Source of the DNA: Pseudolabrys sp.
GTDB lineage: Bacteria > Pseudomonadota > Alphaproteobacteria > Rhizobiales > Xanthobacteraceae
Length of the DNA: 64,000 nucleotides
Assembly (NCBI GenBank): GCA_029980465.1
Contig: JARYIJ010000001.1
Location: forward strand, 2,009,749 to 2,073,748
Direction: 5' to 3'
The position numbers and the translations under genes are program-made. The notes below the pieces were generated by a model. It ran no database searches, had not been told where the DNA came from, and was given only the letters and a program-made list of their open reading frames with translations. Shown one piece after another: positions 1 to 8,053 of the stretch. Positions within the stretch are counted from its first letter, which is position 1. The number at the start of each line of letters is the position of its first letter.

Positions 1-1
1 T

Positions 2-697
2 TTTCGATTGGTGCACGTATCGACGGATGAGGTCTATGGATCGCTGGGAGCAAGCGGTCTGTTCAGCGAAAGCAGTCCATACCAACCAAATTCGCCATAT
101 TCAGCCAGCAAGGCGTCATCGGACCATCTTGTTCGCGCCTGGCGTGAAACGTACGGCCTTCCGACGATCATCACTAACTGTTCGAATAATTACGGCCCTT
201 ATCAGTTTCCGGAAAAGCTCATTCCGCACATGATCATCAAGGCGCTCGCGCGAGAGCGCTTGCCTGTCTACGGGGACGGCTCCAACATTCGCGACTGGCT
301 CTACGTCGAGGACCATGCCCAAGCTCTTGCTGTCGTACTAGAACGCGGGGAGGTCGGGGAGACGTACAATATTGGCGGGCGGAACGAACGATCGAACCTG
401 GAGGTCGTCAGAACAATCTGCGGTCTTCTCGATCAGGCGATCCCGCACAGAGAAGGATCGTACGGTCAATTGATCGATTTTGTTGCGGATCGTCCGGGAC
501 ACGACCGACGATACGCCATTGATGCCACAAAGATGGAAACGACTCTCGCTTGGCGACCTGAAGAAACGTTTGCCACGGGGCTTGAAAGAACTATTCGATG
601 GTATCTCGAGAATCGAGAGTGGTGGCAGGCGGTCCTTGATCGCGGCTATAGGGCGAATCGGATAGGGCTATTCGTCAACGATGCGTCGGCTCTCTAA
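2..697 (+). CDS. rfbB: dTDP-glucose 4,6-dehydratase, C-terminal part (5' end outside window)
   Basis: This is an extended SDR-family sugar-nucleotide dehydratase that makes dTDP-4-keto-6-deoxyglucose for rhamnose and related surface sugars in the cytoplasm. The frame is open from base 2 and lacks the N-terminal Rossmann GxxGxxG, so the start lies upstream of the window. Visible family motifs are HVSTDEVYG (substrate-binding TDE), the catalytic YSASKA (YxxxK), [14 protein letters not shown] and RDWLYVEDH. About 230 residues remain of the usual roughly 350. The following genes are broken polysaccharide genes, so this is the edge of a decaying O-antigen or exopolysaccharide locus. Confidence 0.93.
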   Translation, partial: FRLVHVSTDEVYGSLGASGLFSESSPYQPNSPYSASKASSDHLVRAWRETYGLPTIITNCSNNYGPYQFPEKLIPHMIIKALARERLPVYGDGSNIRDWLYVEDHAQALAVVLERGEVGETYNIGGRNERSNLEVVRTICGLLDQAIPHREGSYGQLIDFVADRPGHDRRYAIDATKMETTLAWRPEETFATGLERTIRWYLENREWWQAVLDRGYRANRIGLFVNDASAL

Positions 698-757
698 ATA
701 GGCCGTCAGCACAAGATAGGCCTTTTATTGAGGCCTAATGAACGAGAAGCCGAGCGG

Positions 758-1399
758 ATGTCATTCGGTGTTGGGCAATCAATCCGCGGCCTTGAAAGTG
801 CCAATCTCCTGAATTGGCAAGCCGCATCCGACGATCCCTCGTTTGTCTATCGCTTTTGGCTTCGCCGTCCGCGCTACATGATCATTGTAGTGGAAGGCGA
901 AGGTGGTGAGTCATTGGATCCCAAGCTCTACGTAGATCGCGGTAACGGATTCGAAGAGAGCACCGCCGTTTCATTGAAATATGCCGGAAGTAGCATTTAC
1001 TCCATTACCGTTCTGGAACCTCGCAAGGTCAAAGGGATCAGGTTTGATCCTTGCTCAAACAGTAGGAAACGCTTTAAGTATTGGGCTGAATTGGCGTGGA
1101 CTGACGGTGACCGCGATCAGTGTCTAATCGAGGCACGGCAGAGACTGGATGGGGCTGCGCAGCTCTACAAAGTTACGCTCGACGGAAAAGGCGAAAAGAA
1201 GACCAAACGTCGCTCATCTAAATTTATCGCTGAGCACTATGCTTCTGTTCTCCGTCTTGCTGAGAGCACGGCGCCGGCCCTTGACGTTAGTCTCCTTCGT
1301 GATGGGCCGTTCATCTCTTTTGTTGTCCCCGTTCATAATACTCCAGCACGGTACCTGGCCGCGGCTGTGCCGCGAAAATGCTTGTTACGCGTTCATTGA
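758..1399 (+). pseudogene. Truncated glycosyltransferase (GT2 domain cut off at its start)
   Basis: The reading frame (ATG 758, or TTG 728) encodes roughly 190 residues of a non-catalytic N-terminal region and then FISFVVPVHNTPARYL, the typical opening of a GT-A/GT2 glycosyltransferase. Immediately after codon 1355-1357 the homology stops; the last 13 residues (AAAVPRKCLLRVH) are translated from the reverse strand of a different gene. The DXD-containing catalytic domain is missing, so the product should be inactive. It probably belonged to the same surface-polysaccharide cluster as the upstream rfbB. The N-terminal region itself was not recognised. Confidence 0.7.
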
Positions 1400-1550
1400 C
1401 GTCTATGAGGACATAGCCGCCGAGATCCTGGTTGGAGGACGCTTCCTGGCTCGAAAAATCCTCAGCAGATGGCCCAGAGGCGGGCAAGGCGGTACACCCC
1501 GCAAGAGTGACCGCCAGCATGCAACAGGCAATTTTACCGACGAGCGACAC
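1311..1550 (-). pseudogene. N-terminal fragment of a Wza/GumB-type polysaccharide export lipoprotein
   Basis: The frame starts with a lipoprotein signal peptide (MSLVGKIACCMLAVTLAGC, lipobox LAGC) followed by about 45 residues ending in RVTSIFAAQPRP, which resembles the mature N-terminus of outer-membrane polysaccharide export proteins. The family part ends at about base 1356; beyond it the frame simply reads the antisense of the truncated glycosyltransferase. The poly-export and SLBB domains are absent, so this is a dead remnant. Its signal peptide and upstream AT-rich leader (1551-1800) may still be expressed. Confidence 0.68.
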
Positions 1551-1845
1551 TTCTTGCGGATCCCCCAGACCCCATAATCTATCAAAATTGACAATGGCTT
1601 ACGCAATTCGAAGCAGTTCCTGCCAGCTTGCATGCGACGGCCAAGCCTGCAAGTGATTTGCGCAATTTGGGAGAGGCTTTGTCAAATTTCCTCGATGGTA
1701 TTGGAATCACTAGGTTTTTCTGACTGTCCCTATGTCTGCGCTTCCGGTCAAAACAATGTATTTTGCCTGAAATATCATTAGGTTAATTTATATCTCTTGG
1801 CGGGCCGTCAGCTTGGGAGTCCCGATGTTGGTCGTGGCGAAGGCC
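1551..1845. other. AT-rich former promoter region, no gene seen
   Basis: No convincing coding frame on either strand. The stretch lies upstream of the lipoprotein remnant (minus strand) and includes an AT-rich segment around 1740-1800, compatible with a former promoter leader of an exopolysaccharide operon. No defined -35/-10 pair is claimed. Confidence 0.4.
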
Positions 1846-2062
1846 AATGCGCGCCGGTCGCTCAATTTTGCGCTGGTCAAGTCCCCTCCGGCTACTGCTT
1901 CAGTATCCTCAGCATCGTCAGTGGCCTGGGTGCTTGGTAGCACTCCTTGACACACCGCTTCTCCGGGTTAAAGGGCGCGCGAGCTCAGCACAGTCACCGA
2001 GTGCCGGCAGGCAGGCCTCATCCCGTCTAACAACGGCACTGAGTTTGCCTCCAACGCGATAA
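1846..2062 (+). pseudogene. Decayed IS3-family transposase (integrase core) fragment
   Basis: Pieces of an rve/integrase core are recognisable in shifting frames: NARRSLNFAL near 1850 (compare family NxRWSLDFV), then a frame with GYCFSILSIVSGLGAW at about 1893-1946, and finally SNNGTEFASNAI at 2021-2061 (family SDNGTEF). Internal stops and at least two frameshifts make it non-functional; the second catalytic Asp is replaced by Asn in SNNGTEF. The fragment ends exactly at the left target site of the following IS481-type element, so that element landed in an already dying transposase gene. Confidence 0.65.
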
Positions 2063-2064
2063 GA

Positions 2065-2790
2065 CTAGGTGTTTAGTCCCGAAGTGAGGTGGATTGGATC
2101 GTATCTGAAGCGATCTGGCTGGTCTGCCCATGCCTTGCAGATTGCCTCGTAAGGCGTGAGCCCACGTAAAGTCTTCAGCCGTTTGGCGAAGTTGTATGCG
2201 TCGAGGAACGCAGCCAAGTGCTCTTCGAGCTGGCGATGGGTGTCATAGTGATAGCGTTTTACGGTCGCTTCCTTGAGCGAGCGGTTCATCCGCTCGACCT
2301 GGCCATTGGTCCATGGATGGTTGGGCTTGGTGAAGCGATGCTCGATACCGTGCTCGCGGCAGACACGGTTGAACATGTGCAACCGGTAGCGGGCGGTCGG
2401 GTAGCGTTTGAAGGGTTTCTTAGAGGTCTTGTCGCCGGCGATCTCCGGCAGCCGACTGACGCCGTGACGCTTGAGGCATCGATGCAGGGACGACCGGGTC
2501 AGGTGTGGGACGGTTGCCTGCAGGGCATAGAGGCAGTCGTCAAGTGGCAACAGCGTGTGCCTGCGGAAGGTAACGACGATAGCCTCTTCCTCATGCGACA
2601 AGACTGTCGAGCGCGGTATCTTCGGCCCCATCGGGGCATCATGAACAAACGCCCGCTTACGCCATTTGGCGACGGTCTTGTGATTTAGCCCGTATTGTGC
2701 GGCGAGCTCTTTGAGCGGAGCCTTCGATCGCTGTATCGCAGCTTGGATGGCGTGCGTGGTCGTGGCGCTGCCGTGAAGTATCTGACCCAT
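2065..2790 (-). pseudogene. IS481-type transposase, internally deleted
   Basis: The N-terminal half carries an HTH (LKELAAQYGLNHKTVAKWRK) and continues in frame to KKPFKRYP at residue 131. It then jumps to MFNRVCREHGIEHRFTKPNHP at about residue 139, followed by WTNGQVERMNR and the C-terminal KTLRGLTPYEAI. Full-length relatives carry about 75 more residues between these points, including the first two acidic residues of the DDE triad; only the final Glu (in QVERMN) remains. The junction is at about 2370-2400. The frame is uninterrupted, so a stable but catalytically dead, possibly DNA-binding, protein could be made. The TAG stop lies in the CTAG target site, outside the repeat. Confidence 0.8.
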
Positions 2791-2849
2791 AGTGCCTCCC
2801 GGAATGCGGGATCAGCCTGACTGATTCCCCCACACTCCGGGACCAGACA
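2070..2849 (-). mobile_element. IS481-family insertion sequence with internal deletion (780 bp)
   Basis: Terminal inverted repeats of 24 bp lie at 2070-2093 (starts TGTTTAGTCCCGAAGTG) and 2826-2849 (reverse complement starts TGTCTGGTCCCGGAGTG), with six mismatches by eye. The flanks are ACTAGG (2064-2069) and GCTAGG (2850-2855), matching the NCTAGN target described for IS481. The transposase inside lacks the middle of its catalytic domain, and 780 bp is short for this group (about 1 kb from memory), so it is probably a non-autonomous deletion derivative. Confidence 0.8.
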
Positions 2850-3107
2850 GCTAGGGCGATGAAAGGCTGCGGGCTAAGCTTGCGAGCTATAGCAATCACG
2901 GCCTGTGGCGAGGATGGCACAGCCCTTACCGAAACTCGGCGACGTCGAGAGCATCGTGTAGTATAATAAGCACTACGAAGCTCATCAGCACATCGTTCAC
3001 GTCGATTGGTTTCAATTTCGCAGTGTTGACCGTCCCCCCAAGCGGCCGTCATCGGCCACGTTGATCGCGGCCTTGTAGCTTTCGGATCGCGGCCGACAGC
3101 CCACTGT
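2850..3107. other. Non-coding stretch between IS481 element and methyltransferase
   Basis: No supportable gene. A minus-strand frame of about 130 codons crosses it but runs antisense through the IS end and shows no family motif. The segment probably derives from the locus that preceded the insertion events. Confidence 0.35.
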
Positions 3108-3185
3108 TTGGAAAAACTCGAAGGAAGAAGGAGGATTTATGATGTTCTGATTTATTCTTCGTCCTGCTCTGATATATTTTTATTT

Positions 3186-4001
3186 ATGGCAATTACGACT
3201 CGAGACGATGAATCTCCCGCGTTCTGGCGCAGATTTCCATTCGATGATCTCGTTCAGCGAGTTGCTACATTGCACGCCGAGCGAAACCAGTGGAATCAAA
3301 AATTTCTATCTAGTCAGATTGAAATTGCGCGGCTCGCCGTGTCGTCCATGCTGCTTCCGTCAGGCGCCGACGGAATCGAAGTTGGCGCAGGGGCTCGTCC
3401 CTTCCCGCTTCCAGCCGGTGTCACGTGCTTCTATGGTGACCATCTCGACCATGACGGACTGGTAAAATATTTCAATAGCGATATTGATCATCATAATGGT
3501 TTTATTGACGCGGAATCTTTCACAGGTATTGCACAATCATCCGCTGATTTTGTCGTCATGGCACATGTCATCGAGCATCTACAGAACCCACTCGGCAGCA
3601 TTCAGGCTGCTATCGGAGTATTGAAACCAGGTGGCGTGCTCATCATGGCTGCTCCAGATCGGCGGCATACCTTTGACCGACGAAGACCTGGTACTACGCT
3701 TGATCACATCTTGAAAGATTTTGCAGATGGAGGTCGGTCAACACGGAAGATGGCTTATCTTGAGCACCTTCGTTTCGTTTATCCCGAGCTCACTGGAAAT
3801 ACCTTTACGGAAGCGGAGATTGAACAGCATGCTGAGCAAAGCACTGCTCTTTCAAAAAGCCCGGATTGCCATTTTCATGCATGGAATGATGTCGAGTTCC
3901 GTGGACTTTGCGAATACGCAGCGGCTGCCTTTGGTGCGTTGATGGTCGGGTCAATCTTCGTCGTCAATGAGAACATCGCGGCGATGCGAAAGCTGCCTTA
4001 A
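3186..4001 (+). CDS. Class I SAM-dependent methyltransferase
   Basis: This is a 271-residue cytoplasmic methyltransferase of the Methyltransf_11 type. Motif I is DGIEVGAGARPFP (SAM-binding loop); an acidic segment follows in CFYGDHLDHDG; SADFVVMAHVIEHLQNP is the post-I/II region and IGVLKPGGVLIMAAPD is motif III. Similar proteins occur in rhizobial polysaccharide clusters, consistent with the broken EPS genes upstream, but the substrate is unknown. ATG 3186 was chosen because the in-frame extension to TTG 3108 has no family character. Oddly, the strong Shine-Dalgarno AAGGAGG near 3126 precedes an out-of-frame ATG at 3138 that ends after three codons. Base composition is lower in GC than in the later catabolic genes. 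Confidence 0.75.
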   Translation: MAITTRDDESPAFWRRFPFDDLVQRVATLHAERNQWNQKFLSSQIEIARLAVSSMLLPSGADGIEVGAGARPFPLPAGVTCFYGDHLDHDGLVKYFNSDIDHHNGFIDAESFTGIAQSSADFVVMAHVIEHLQNPLGSIQAAIGVLKPGGVLIMAAPDRRHTFDRRRPGTTLDHILKDFADGGRSTRKMAYLEHLRFVYPELTGNTFTEAEIEQHAEQSTALSKSPDCHFHAWNDVEFRGLCEYAAAAFGALMVGSIFVVNENIAAMRKLP

Positions 4002-4053
4002 ATGAGGCCTTACGCAGACGCGCATCGCGATTATTTATGCCTGCGGACGGTAG

Positions 4054-4653
4054 TCAGCCTTCGGACCCCGTCAGGAGGTAATTTTGGAGAGCAACGGCAC
4101 GCTCGCCATCCTTGATCATTTTTTTGAGAAGATCGTTCAGCGCGAAGAACTCCTGCTTGCTGAGACTACTGAATTCCACGTCGTTAATGCGGCGTTGAAC
4201 GGGCGCAAGTTTCTCCAACGCCAAACGCCCCTTGCTCGAAACAGTGAGCGTCACACGGCGCCGGTCGGCCGTATCCACCATCTTGTGAATGAAGCCGAGG
4301 CGCAGTAGGTGGTTTGTCGTTGCGGTGATAAATGCACCCGACAAGTGCAGATGGTCCGCCACTGTTTTGACATTGACGTCGCCTTCGAGGGCCAGGTGCC
4401 CGATCGCGATCAGTACCGTATATTCGATCCCGGCAAGGCCAATGAACTTGCCATGACCGCCGCGGATACGCTCGTGTAAGGCAAAAAAGCCAAACAGGTT
4501 ATGAACCAACTCGCGGAATTGATTGTCGCTACCATTCACGATCAATTCAGGGCGAGAAATAGTCAGCGGAATTGACCGCTGTCGTCGGCTTGCCCTGCGA
4601 GGCTGGGTAGTAGACTGAGTGGCAGAGGGACGCTTGCGTACTGATACGGCCAT
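4054..4653 (-). CDS. MarR-family transcriptional regulator
   Basis: This 199-residue protein has a basic N-terminal tail of about 40 residues and then a MarR winged helix. Helix-turn-helix residues lie around NVKTVADHLHLSGAFITATTNHLLRLGFI, and the wing is DTADRRRVTLTVSSKGR, the DxRDxR-like hallmark. It is encoded 36 bp downstream of livF in the same direction, so it is probably the last gene of the importer operon and may sense the imported ligand or a breakdown product. Likely targets are the livK/DUF1185 divergent region (9266-9472) and the reductase/DUF2848 gap (13732-13804); this is inference, since no operator was identified. Confidence 0.85.
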   Translation of the reverse strand: MAVSVRKRPSATQSTTQPRRASRRQRSIPLTISRPELIVNGSDNQFRELVHNLFGFFALHERIRGGHGKFIGLAGIEYTVLIAIGHLALEGDVNVKTVADHLHLSGAFITATTNHLLRLGFIHKMVDTADRRRVTLTVSSKGRLALEKLAPVQRRINDVEFSSLSKQEFFALNDLLKKMIKDGERAVALQNYLLTGSEG

Positions 4654-4689
4654 GTGGTCAGGTCTTTTGTTTGATGAACATGAAAATCG

Positions 4690-5418
4690 CTATGCCGTTT
4701 CGGCGGTCGCGACTGACGTTCCCCCCAGAAATGCTTTCGATATCAGCGAATCATTTGCCAGATCAGCGGCACGGCCAGACATTACCACGTGCCCCGTCTC
4801 GATCAGATAAGCGCGGTCGGCGATTTTGAGGGTTTGGCGCGCTTTTTGCTCGACCAAGAGCACCGTAAGCCCCTCCGACCGCAACGATGTGATCAAATCA
4901 AAAACCTGTGCGGTTGTTTTGGGTGCCAATCCTAGGGAGGGTTCGTCGAGCAGCAACAGATTTGGCCGGCTGAGCAGCGCCCGTGCGATGGCAAGCATCT
5001 GCTGCTCGCCGCCGCTCAGCAAATTTGCCAAGCTGGCTCGTCGTTCTCGCAGAATCGGAAAGCGATCGAACATGCGCTCGATATCATGCGCAGCATCAGC
5101 CCGATCCTTGCGGCAGTAAATTCCCATCTGAAGATTGTCGTCGACCGTCATTTGGCCGAGAATGCCGCGCCCTTCCGGAACAAGGGAGAGGCCAGCGCGC
5201 AGGTTCATCTCTGCCGAATTCGGTATTAAAGGTCTGCCCTTATAAGTGATTGTGCCGCGGAAAGGCGTCAGCCCAGCAATGGCGCGGACCGCCGTCGTCT
5301 TGCCGGCCCCATTGGCTCCGATCAGTGCGACGATCTCGCCAGCATGAATATCAAGATCAATACCGCGAAGCGCGCGGATGGGACCGTAAAACACTTCCAG
5401 GCCGCGCACAGTCAGCAT
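4690..5418 (-). CDS. livF: ABC transporter ATP-binding protein, LivF type
   Basis: This is one of the two cytoplasmic ATPases of a branched-chain-amino-acid-type (HAAT) importer. Walker A is GANGAGKTT, the signature LSGGEQQMLAIARAL and Walker B LLLLDEPSLGL; the protein is 242 residues, normal for LivF. Its ATG lies inside the end of livG (ATGCTGA, 7-bp overlap), indicating translational coupling. HAAT importers near hydroxylases and hydrolases often carry aromatic or amide substrates rather than leucine, and the neighbouring catabolic genes point that way here. Confidence 0.92.
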   Translation of the reverse strand: MLTVRGLEVFYGPIRALRGIDLDIHAGEIVALIGANGAGKTTAVRAIAGLTPFRGTITYKGRPLIPNSAEMNLRAGLSLVPEGRGILGQMTVDDNLQMGIYCRKDRADAAHDIERMFDRFPILRERRASLANLLSGGEQQMLAIARALLSRPNLLLLDEPSLGLAPKTTAQVFDLITSLRSEGLTVLLVEQKARQTLKIADRAYLIETGHVVMSGRAADLANDSLISKAFLGGTSVATAETA

Positions 5419-6185
5419 GCGCCCTCCGCCCCCAAATAGGCATCGAGCACGACCGGATCGTTGCGAACTTTGTTCGGCGAGCCTTCGGCGATGACGGCGC
5501 CAAAGTCGAGAACGTAGATTTCATGACACAACGACATGACGAATGTCATGTCGTGCTCGATCAGCAGGATGGAAAGACCACGTTGGTTGAGCCCGACGAG
5601 AAGCGCGCGCAAGTCCTCTGCCTCGTCGTAGTTCATCCCGGCGACCGGCTCGTCCAGCAGCAGAAGTTTTGGATCGGATGTCAGCGCGCGTGCCATTTCG
5701 ACCTTGCGTTGAATACCGTAAGGCAGGGTGCGCGCGATCGCGGTCCGGTAGGGCTCAAGACCGAAAAAGCTCAGTGCATCCTCTGCGCGTCGTGCAGCCT
5801 CCGGATTCGCCCAGCGAATCGGCATGAGATTGCGAAGCGATGCGCCTTGCCTCGGCTGCGCCACGAGCAGATGCTCCCAGACCGTCATGCTTGAGAACAG
5901 GCGGATATTCTGAAACGTGCGGGCGATGCCAGCGCGAGCGATACGGTGCGGCGGCCATCGCGTGATAATCTGTTCGGCAGTGACGATGCTTCCGCTATCG
6001 GCGTGAAAGGCGCCGGTAATGACATTGAACAACGTTGTCTTGCCGGCGCCATTCGGCCCGATCACGCCGACAATGCGCCCCTCTGGCACGGTGATGGAGA
6101 CATCCGACAGGGCCCGGATGCCTCCAAAGTTCTTGTGAACCCCGGACAAGGTCAGGGCGGCGCCATTTTTTGCCGCCGTCACCAT
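5412..6185 (-). CDS. livG: ABC transporter ATP-binding protein, LivG type
   Basis: Second ATPase of the importer, about 257 residues. It has Walker A GPNGAGKTT, a LivG-type insertion with RTFQNIRLF (Q-loop region), the degenerate signature LPYGIQRKVEMARAL, Walker B LLLLDEPVAGM and the switch LLIEHDM. The ATG at 6185 was chosen because the longer frame (to 6314) only reads antisense to livM and encodes a Cys/Pro-rich tail. This start overlaps the livM stop as ATGGTGA, the same coupling style as its neighbours. Confidence 0.92.
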   Translation of the reverse strand: MVTAAKNGAALTLSGVHKNFGGIRALSDVSITVPEGRIVGVIGPNGAGKTTLFNVITGAFHADSGSIVTAEQIITRWPPHRIARAGIARTFQNIRLFSSMTVWEHLLVAQPRQGASLRNLMPIRWANPEAARRAEDALSFFGLEPYRTAIARTLPYGIQRKVEMARALTSDPKLLLLDEPVAGMNYDEAEDLRALLVGLNQRGLSILLIEHDMTFVMSLCHEIYVLDFGAVIAEGSPNKVRNDPVVLDAYLGAEGAC

Positions 6186-7018
6186 GCGCCGCTCCGGAAG
6201 GTCAGTTTTGCCAGAAGAGGCCGATCGAGGATGCCCTGACGGCGGAGCAGAAGGACAAGGATGAGAAGGACACCGAATGCAGCAAGCCGCCAGTCGGCAA
6301 GGAAGCGCAACCATTCAGGCAGCAAGATGAGCAGTCCAGCGCCAACCACCGCGCCCGCACCCACCGTAGAGCCGCCCAGGATGACCGCCAGCACGAAGTC
6401 GATCGAGCGTTCGAACCCGAAATTACCTGGCTCGATGTAGACGTAGTGGTGCGCAAACAGGCCGCCTGCAATCGCGGCAATCGCCGCTCCAAAGCCGAAT
6501 GCACCGACCTTGATATGTGTCGTGTTCAATCCGACAAGGCCGGCGGCTGTTTCGTCGTCATGAACGGCCCTGAGCTCAAGCCACAGCTGCGATCGTTCTA
6601 GAATGGTGACGATCAGAAAGATACCGGCCGCCCAGAGCCAGATATACGCAAGCGAAATGTGCTGCATGCCGTGATAGCCGCTCGAGCCGCCCATGCGATC
6701 GAAATTCAAAAAAAAGCTGCGGACCATCTCGCCGAATCCGAGTGTGGCGATGGCGAGGTAGATCCCTTTGAGTCGTAACGCCGGAAAGCCGACAATGATG
6801 CCGATCATGCTTGCCGCTAGTGCTGAAATGACCAAGGCCACGGTCAGCGGCCAGTGCCATTCGACCGTCAGGAACGAGGCAATGTAACTGCCGATGCCCA
6901 TGAACCCGGCATTGCCCAGGGAAAGCTGTCCGGTCGCGAGGATGACGTACACGCTCAAGGTGCCGATGAGCAGGATGCCGATGTCGGCAAGAAGGCCGGC
7001 GTAATAGGTCGACATCAT
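6179..7018 (-). CDS. livM: Branched-chain amino acid-type ABC permease, LivM
   Basis: Inner-membrane permease of 279 residues with about eight hydrophobic segments. It carries the LivM features ATGQLSLGNAGFMGIGSYIAS near the N-terminus and LRLKGIYLAIATLGFGEM, the conserved loop that contacts the ATPases. It partners LivH, LivG, LivF and the periplasmic LivK. Its first ATG overlaps the livH stop as ATGA. Confidence 0.92.
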   Translation of the reverse strand: MMSTYYAGLLADIGILLIGTLSVYVILATGQLSLGNAGFMGIGSYIASFLTVEWHWPLTVALVISALAASMIGIIVGFPALRLKGIYLAIATLGFGEMVRSFFLNFDRMGGSSGYHGMQHISLAYIWLWAAGIFLIVTILERSQLWLELRAVHDDETAAGLVGLNTTHIKVGAFGFGAAIAAIAGGLFAHHYVYIEPGNFGFERSIDFVLAVILGGSTVGAGAVVGAGLLILLPEWLRFLADWRLAAFGVLLILVLLLRRQGILDRPLLAKLTFRSGAW

Positions 7019-7893
7019 ACGCGTGGTCCGACGTCTTGGCGGCTTCCGCCGAGGAGACCCTGTGGACGGAGAAGCAGGATCAGGATCATCAATCCATAGA
7101 CGACCAGATCGCGGATCTGAGAACCGCCGTAAGCGATCGTGAAGACCTCAACAATGCCGATGAGCGGCCCCGCGATCAGCGCGCCGAACACCCGCGTGGT
7201 TCCGCCAATCACCATGACGGCGATGGCCTTGAGGCCGATGTCGACGCCGATATACGGCGTAATCGCAGCGTAATGGAGACTGATGAGGACACCGGCCGCG
7301 CCCGCCAGAAGACCAGAGATGAGAAATGCAACGAGCGTGACACGGTTCACGGAGACGCCGAGCAGGCGCGCGACCTCTCGACTTTCAGCCACCGCGCGCA
7401 GGGCTCGTCCGACCGAGGTCTGCTGAACGATATAGGCCACGATGGCAACAAGGGCGACGGTAGCGCCTACCACAACAAGTTGCATGACGCCGATATCGAC
7501 CGATCCGAGGGCGACGCGATTGTCAAACATTTCCGAAGGCAGTTGAAGCGGATCTGAGCCCCAGACATTGGTAACGACGTTTTGCAGAATGATGGAAAAT
7601 CCCAGCGTCGACAGCATCGGCGTGACCAGCGGCGCATCGCGCAGCGGCTCATAGGCGACCTTCTGGATGACGACCGACAGGATCGCCGCGCCGGCCATTC
7701 CCGCAGCGAGTGCGACCGGAAGAGGAAAGTGCATCGCGATGACAGCGAAGCCAATATAGCCGCCTAGCATAAAGAGTTCGCCGATCGCGAGATTGAGAAC
7801 CGACAGGATGCCCATGACCAGCGAGAACGCCAGGGCGATCAGTGTATAGACCGCCCCCAGCGTCAGTCCGTTCACCAGTTGCTGAAGCAGCAT
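7015..7893 (-). CDS. livH: Branched-chain amino acid-type ABC permease, LivH
   Basis: Inner-membrane permease, 292 residues from ATG 7893 (a TTG at 7911 is possible). Signature stretches are GLTLGAVYTLIALAFSLVMGI and LNLAIGELFMLGGY at the N-terminus and GRALRAVAESREVARLLGV, the coupling loop. It is separated from the upstream livK by a 150-bp gap that holds a strong stem-loop, a common arrangement that lets the binding protein be made in excess. Confidence 0.92.
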   Translation of the reverse strand: MLLQQLVNGLTLGAVYTLIALAFSLVMGILSVLNLAIGELFMLGGYIGFAVIAMHFPLPVALAAGMAGAAILSVVIQKVAYEPLRDAPLVTPMLSTLGFSIILQNVVTNVWGSDPLQLPSEMFDNRVALGSVDIGVMQLVVVGATVALVAIVAYIVQQTSVGRALRAVAESREVARLLGVSVNRVTLVAFLISGLLAGAAGVLISLHYAAITPYIGVDIGLKAIAVMVIGGTTRVFGALIAGPLIGIVEVFTIAYGGSQIRDLVVYGLMILILLLRPQGLLGGSRQDVGPRV

Positions 7894-8013
7894 CGCCGTT
7901 CCGTGATTCAAACAAGCGGTTGATCGCGCAACATTAGCGCTGCGATTGCAGCGGCGCGACCGTTAGGCGGCCGCTGCAGCCAGGTAACACCTCGTGCGGC
8001 TATTCGGTAAGCG

Positions 8014-8044
8014 AGGTGCCCGGGTGACAGGGACCCGGGCACCT
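8014..8044 (-). terminator. Perfect 12-bp stem-loop between livK and livH (attenuator or mRNA-stabilising)
   Basis: AGGTGCCCGGGT at 8014-8025 is exactly complementary to 8033-8044 across a 7-base loop. It begins about 10 bases after the livK stop on the transcribed strand. It has no following U-run, so it is more likely a 3'-end stabiliser or partial terminator that sets the livK to livHMGF ratio than a full terminator. Confidence 0.65.
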
Positions 8045-8053
8045 ACCGCATTC

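Noticed and set aside
1432..1656. Overlapping plus-strand frame of 74 codons across the lipoprotein remnant
   Set aside because: It is antisense to the signal-peptide frame on the minus strand, has no RBS or family motif, and its composition follows the opposite gene.
2657..3052. Minus-strand frame of 131 codons crossing the IS481 right end
   Set aside because: It starts outside and runs through the terminal repeat into the transposase N-terminus in another frame; no recognisable domain.
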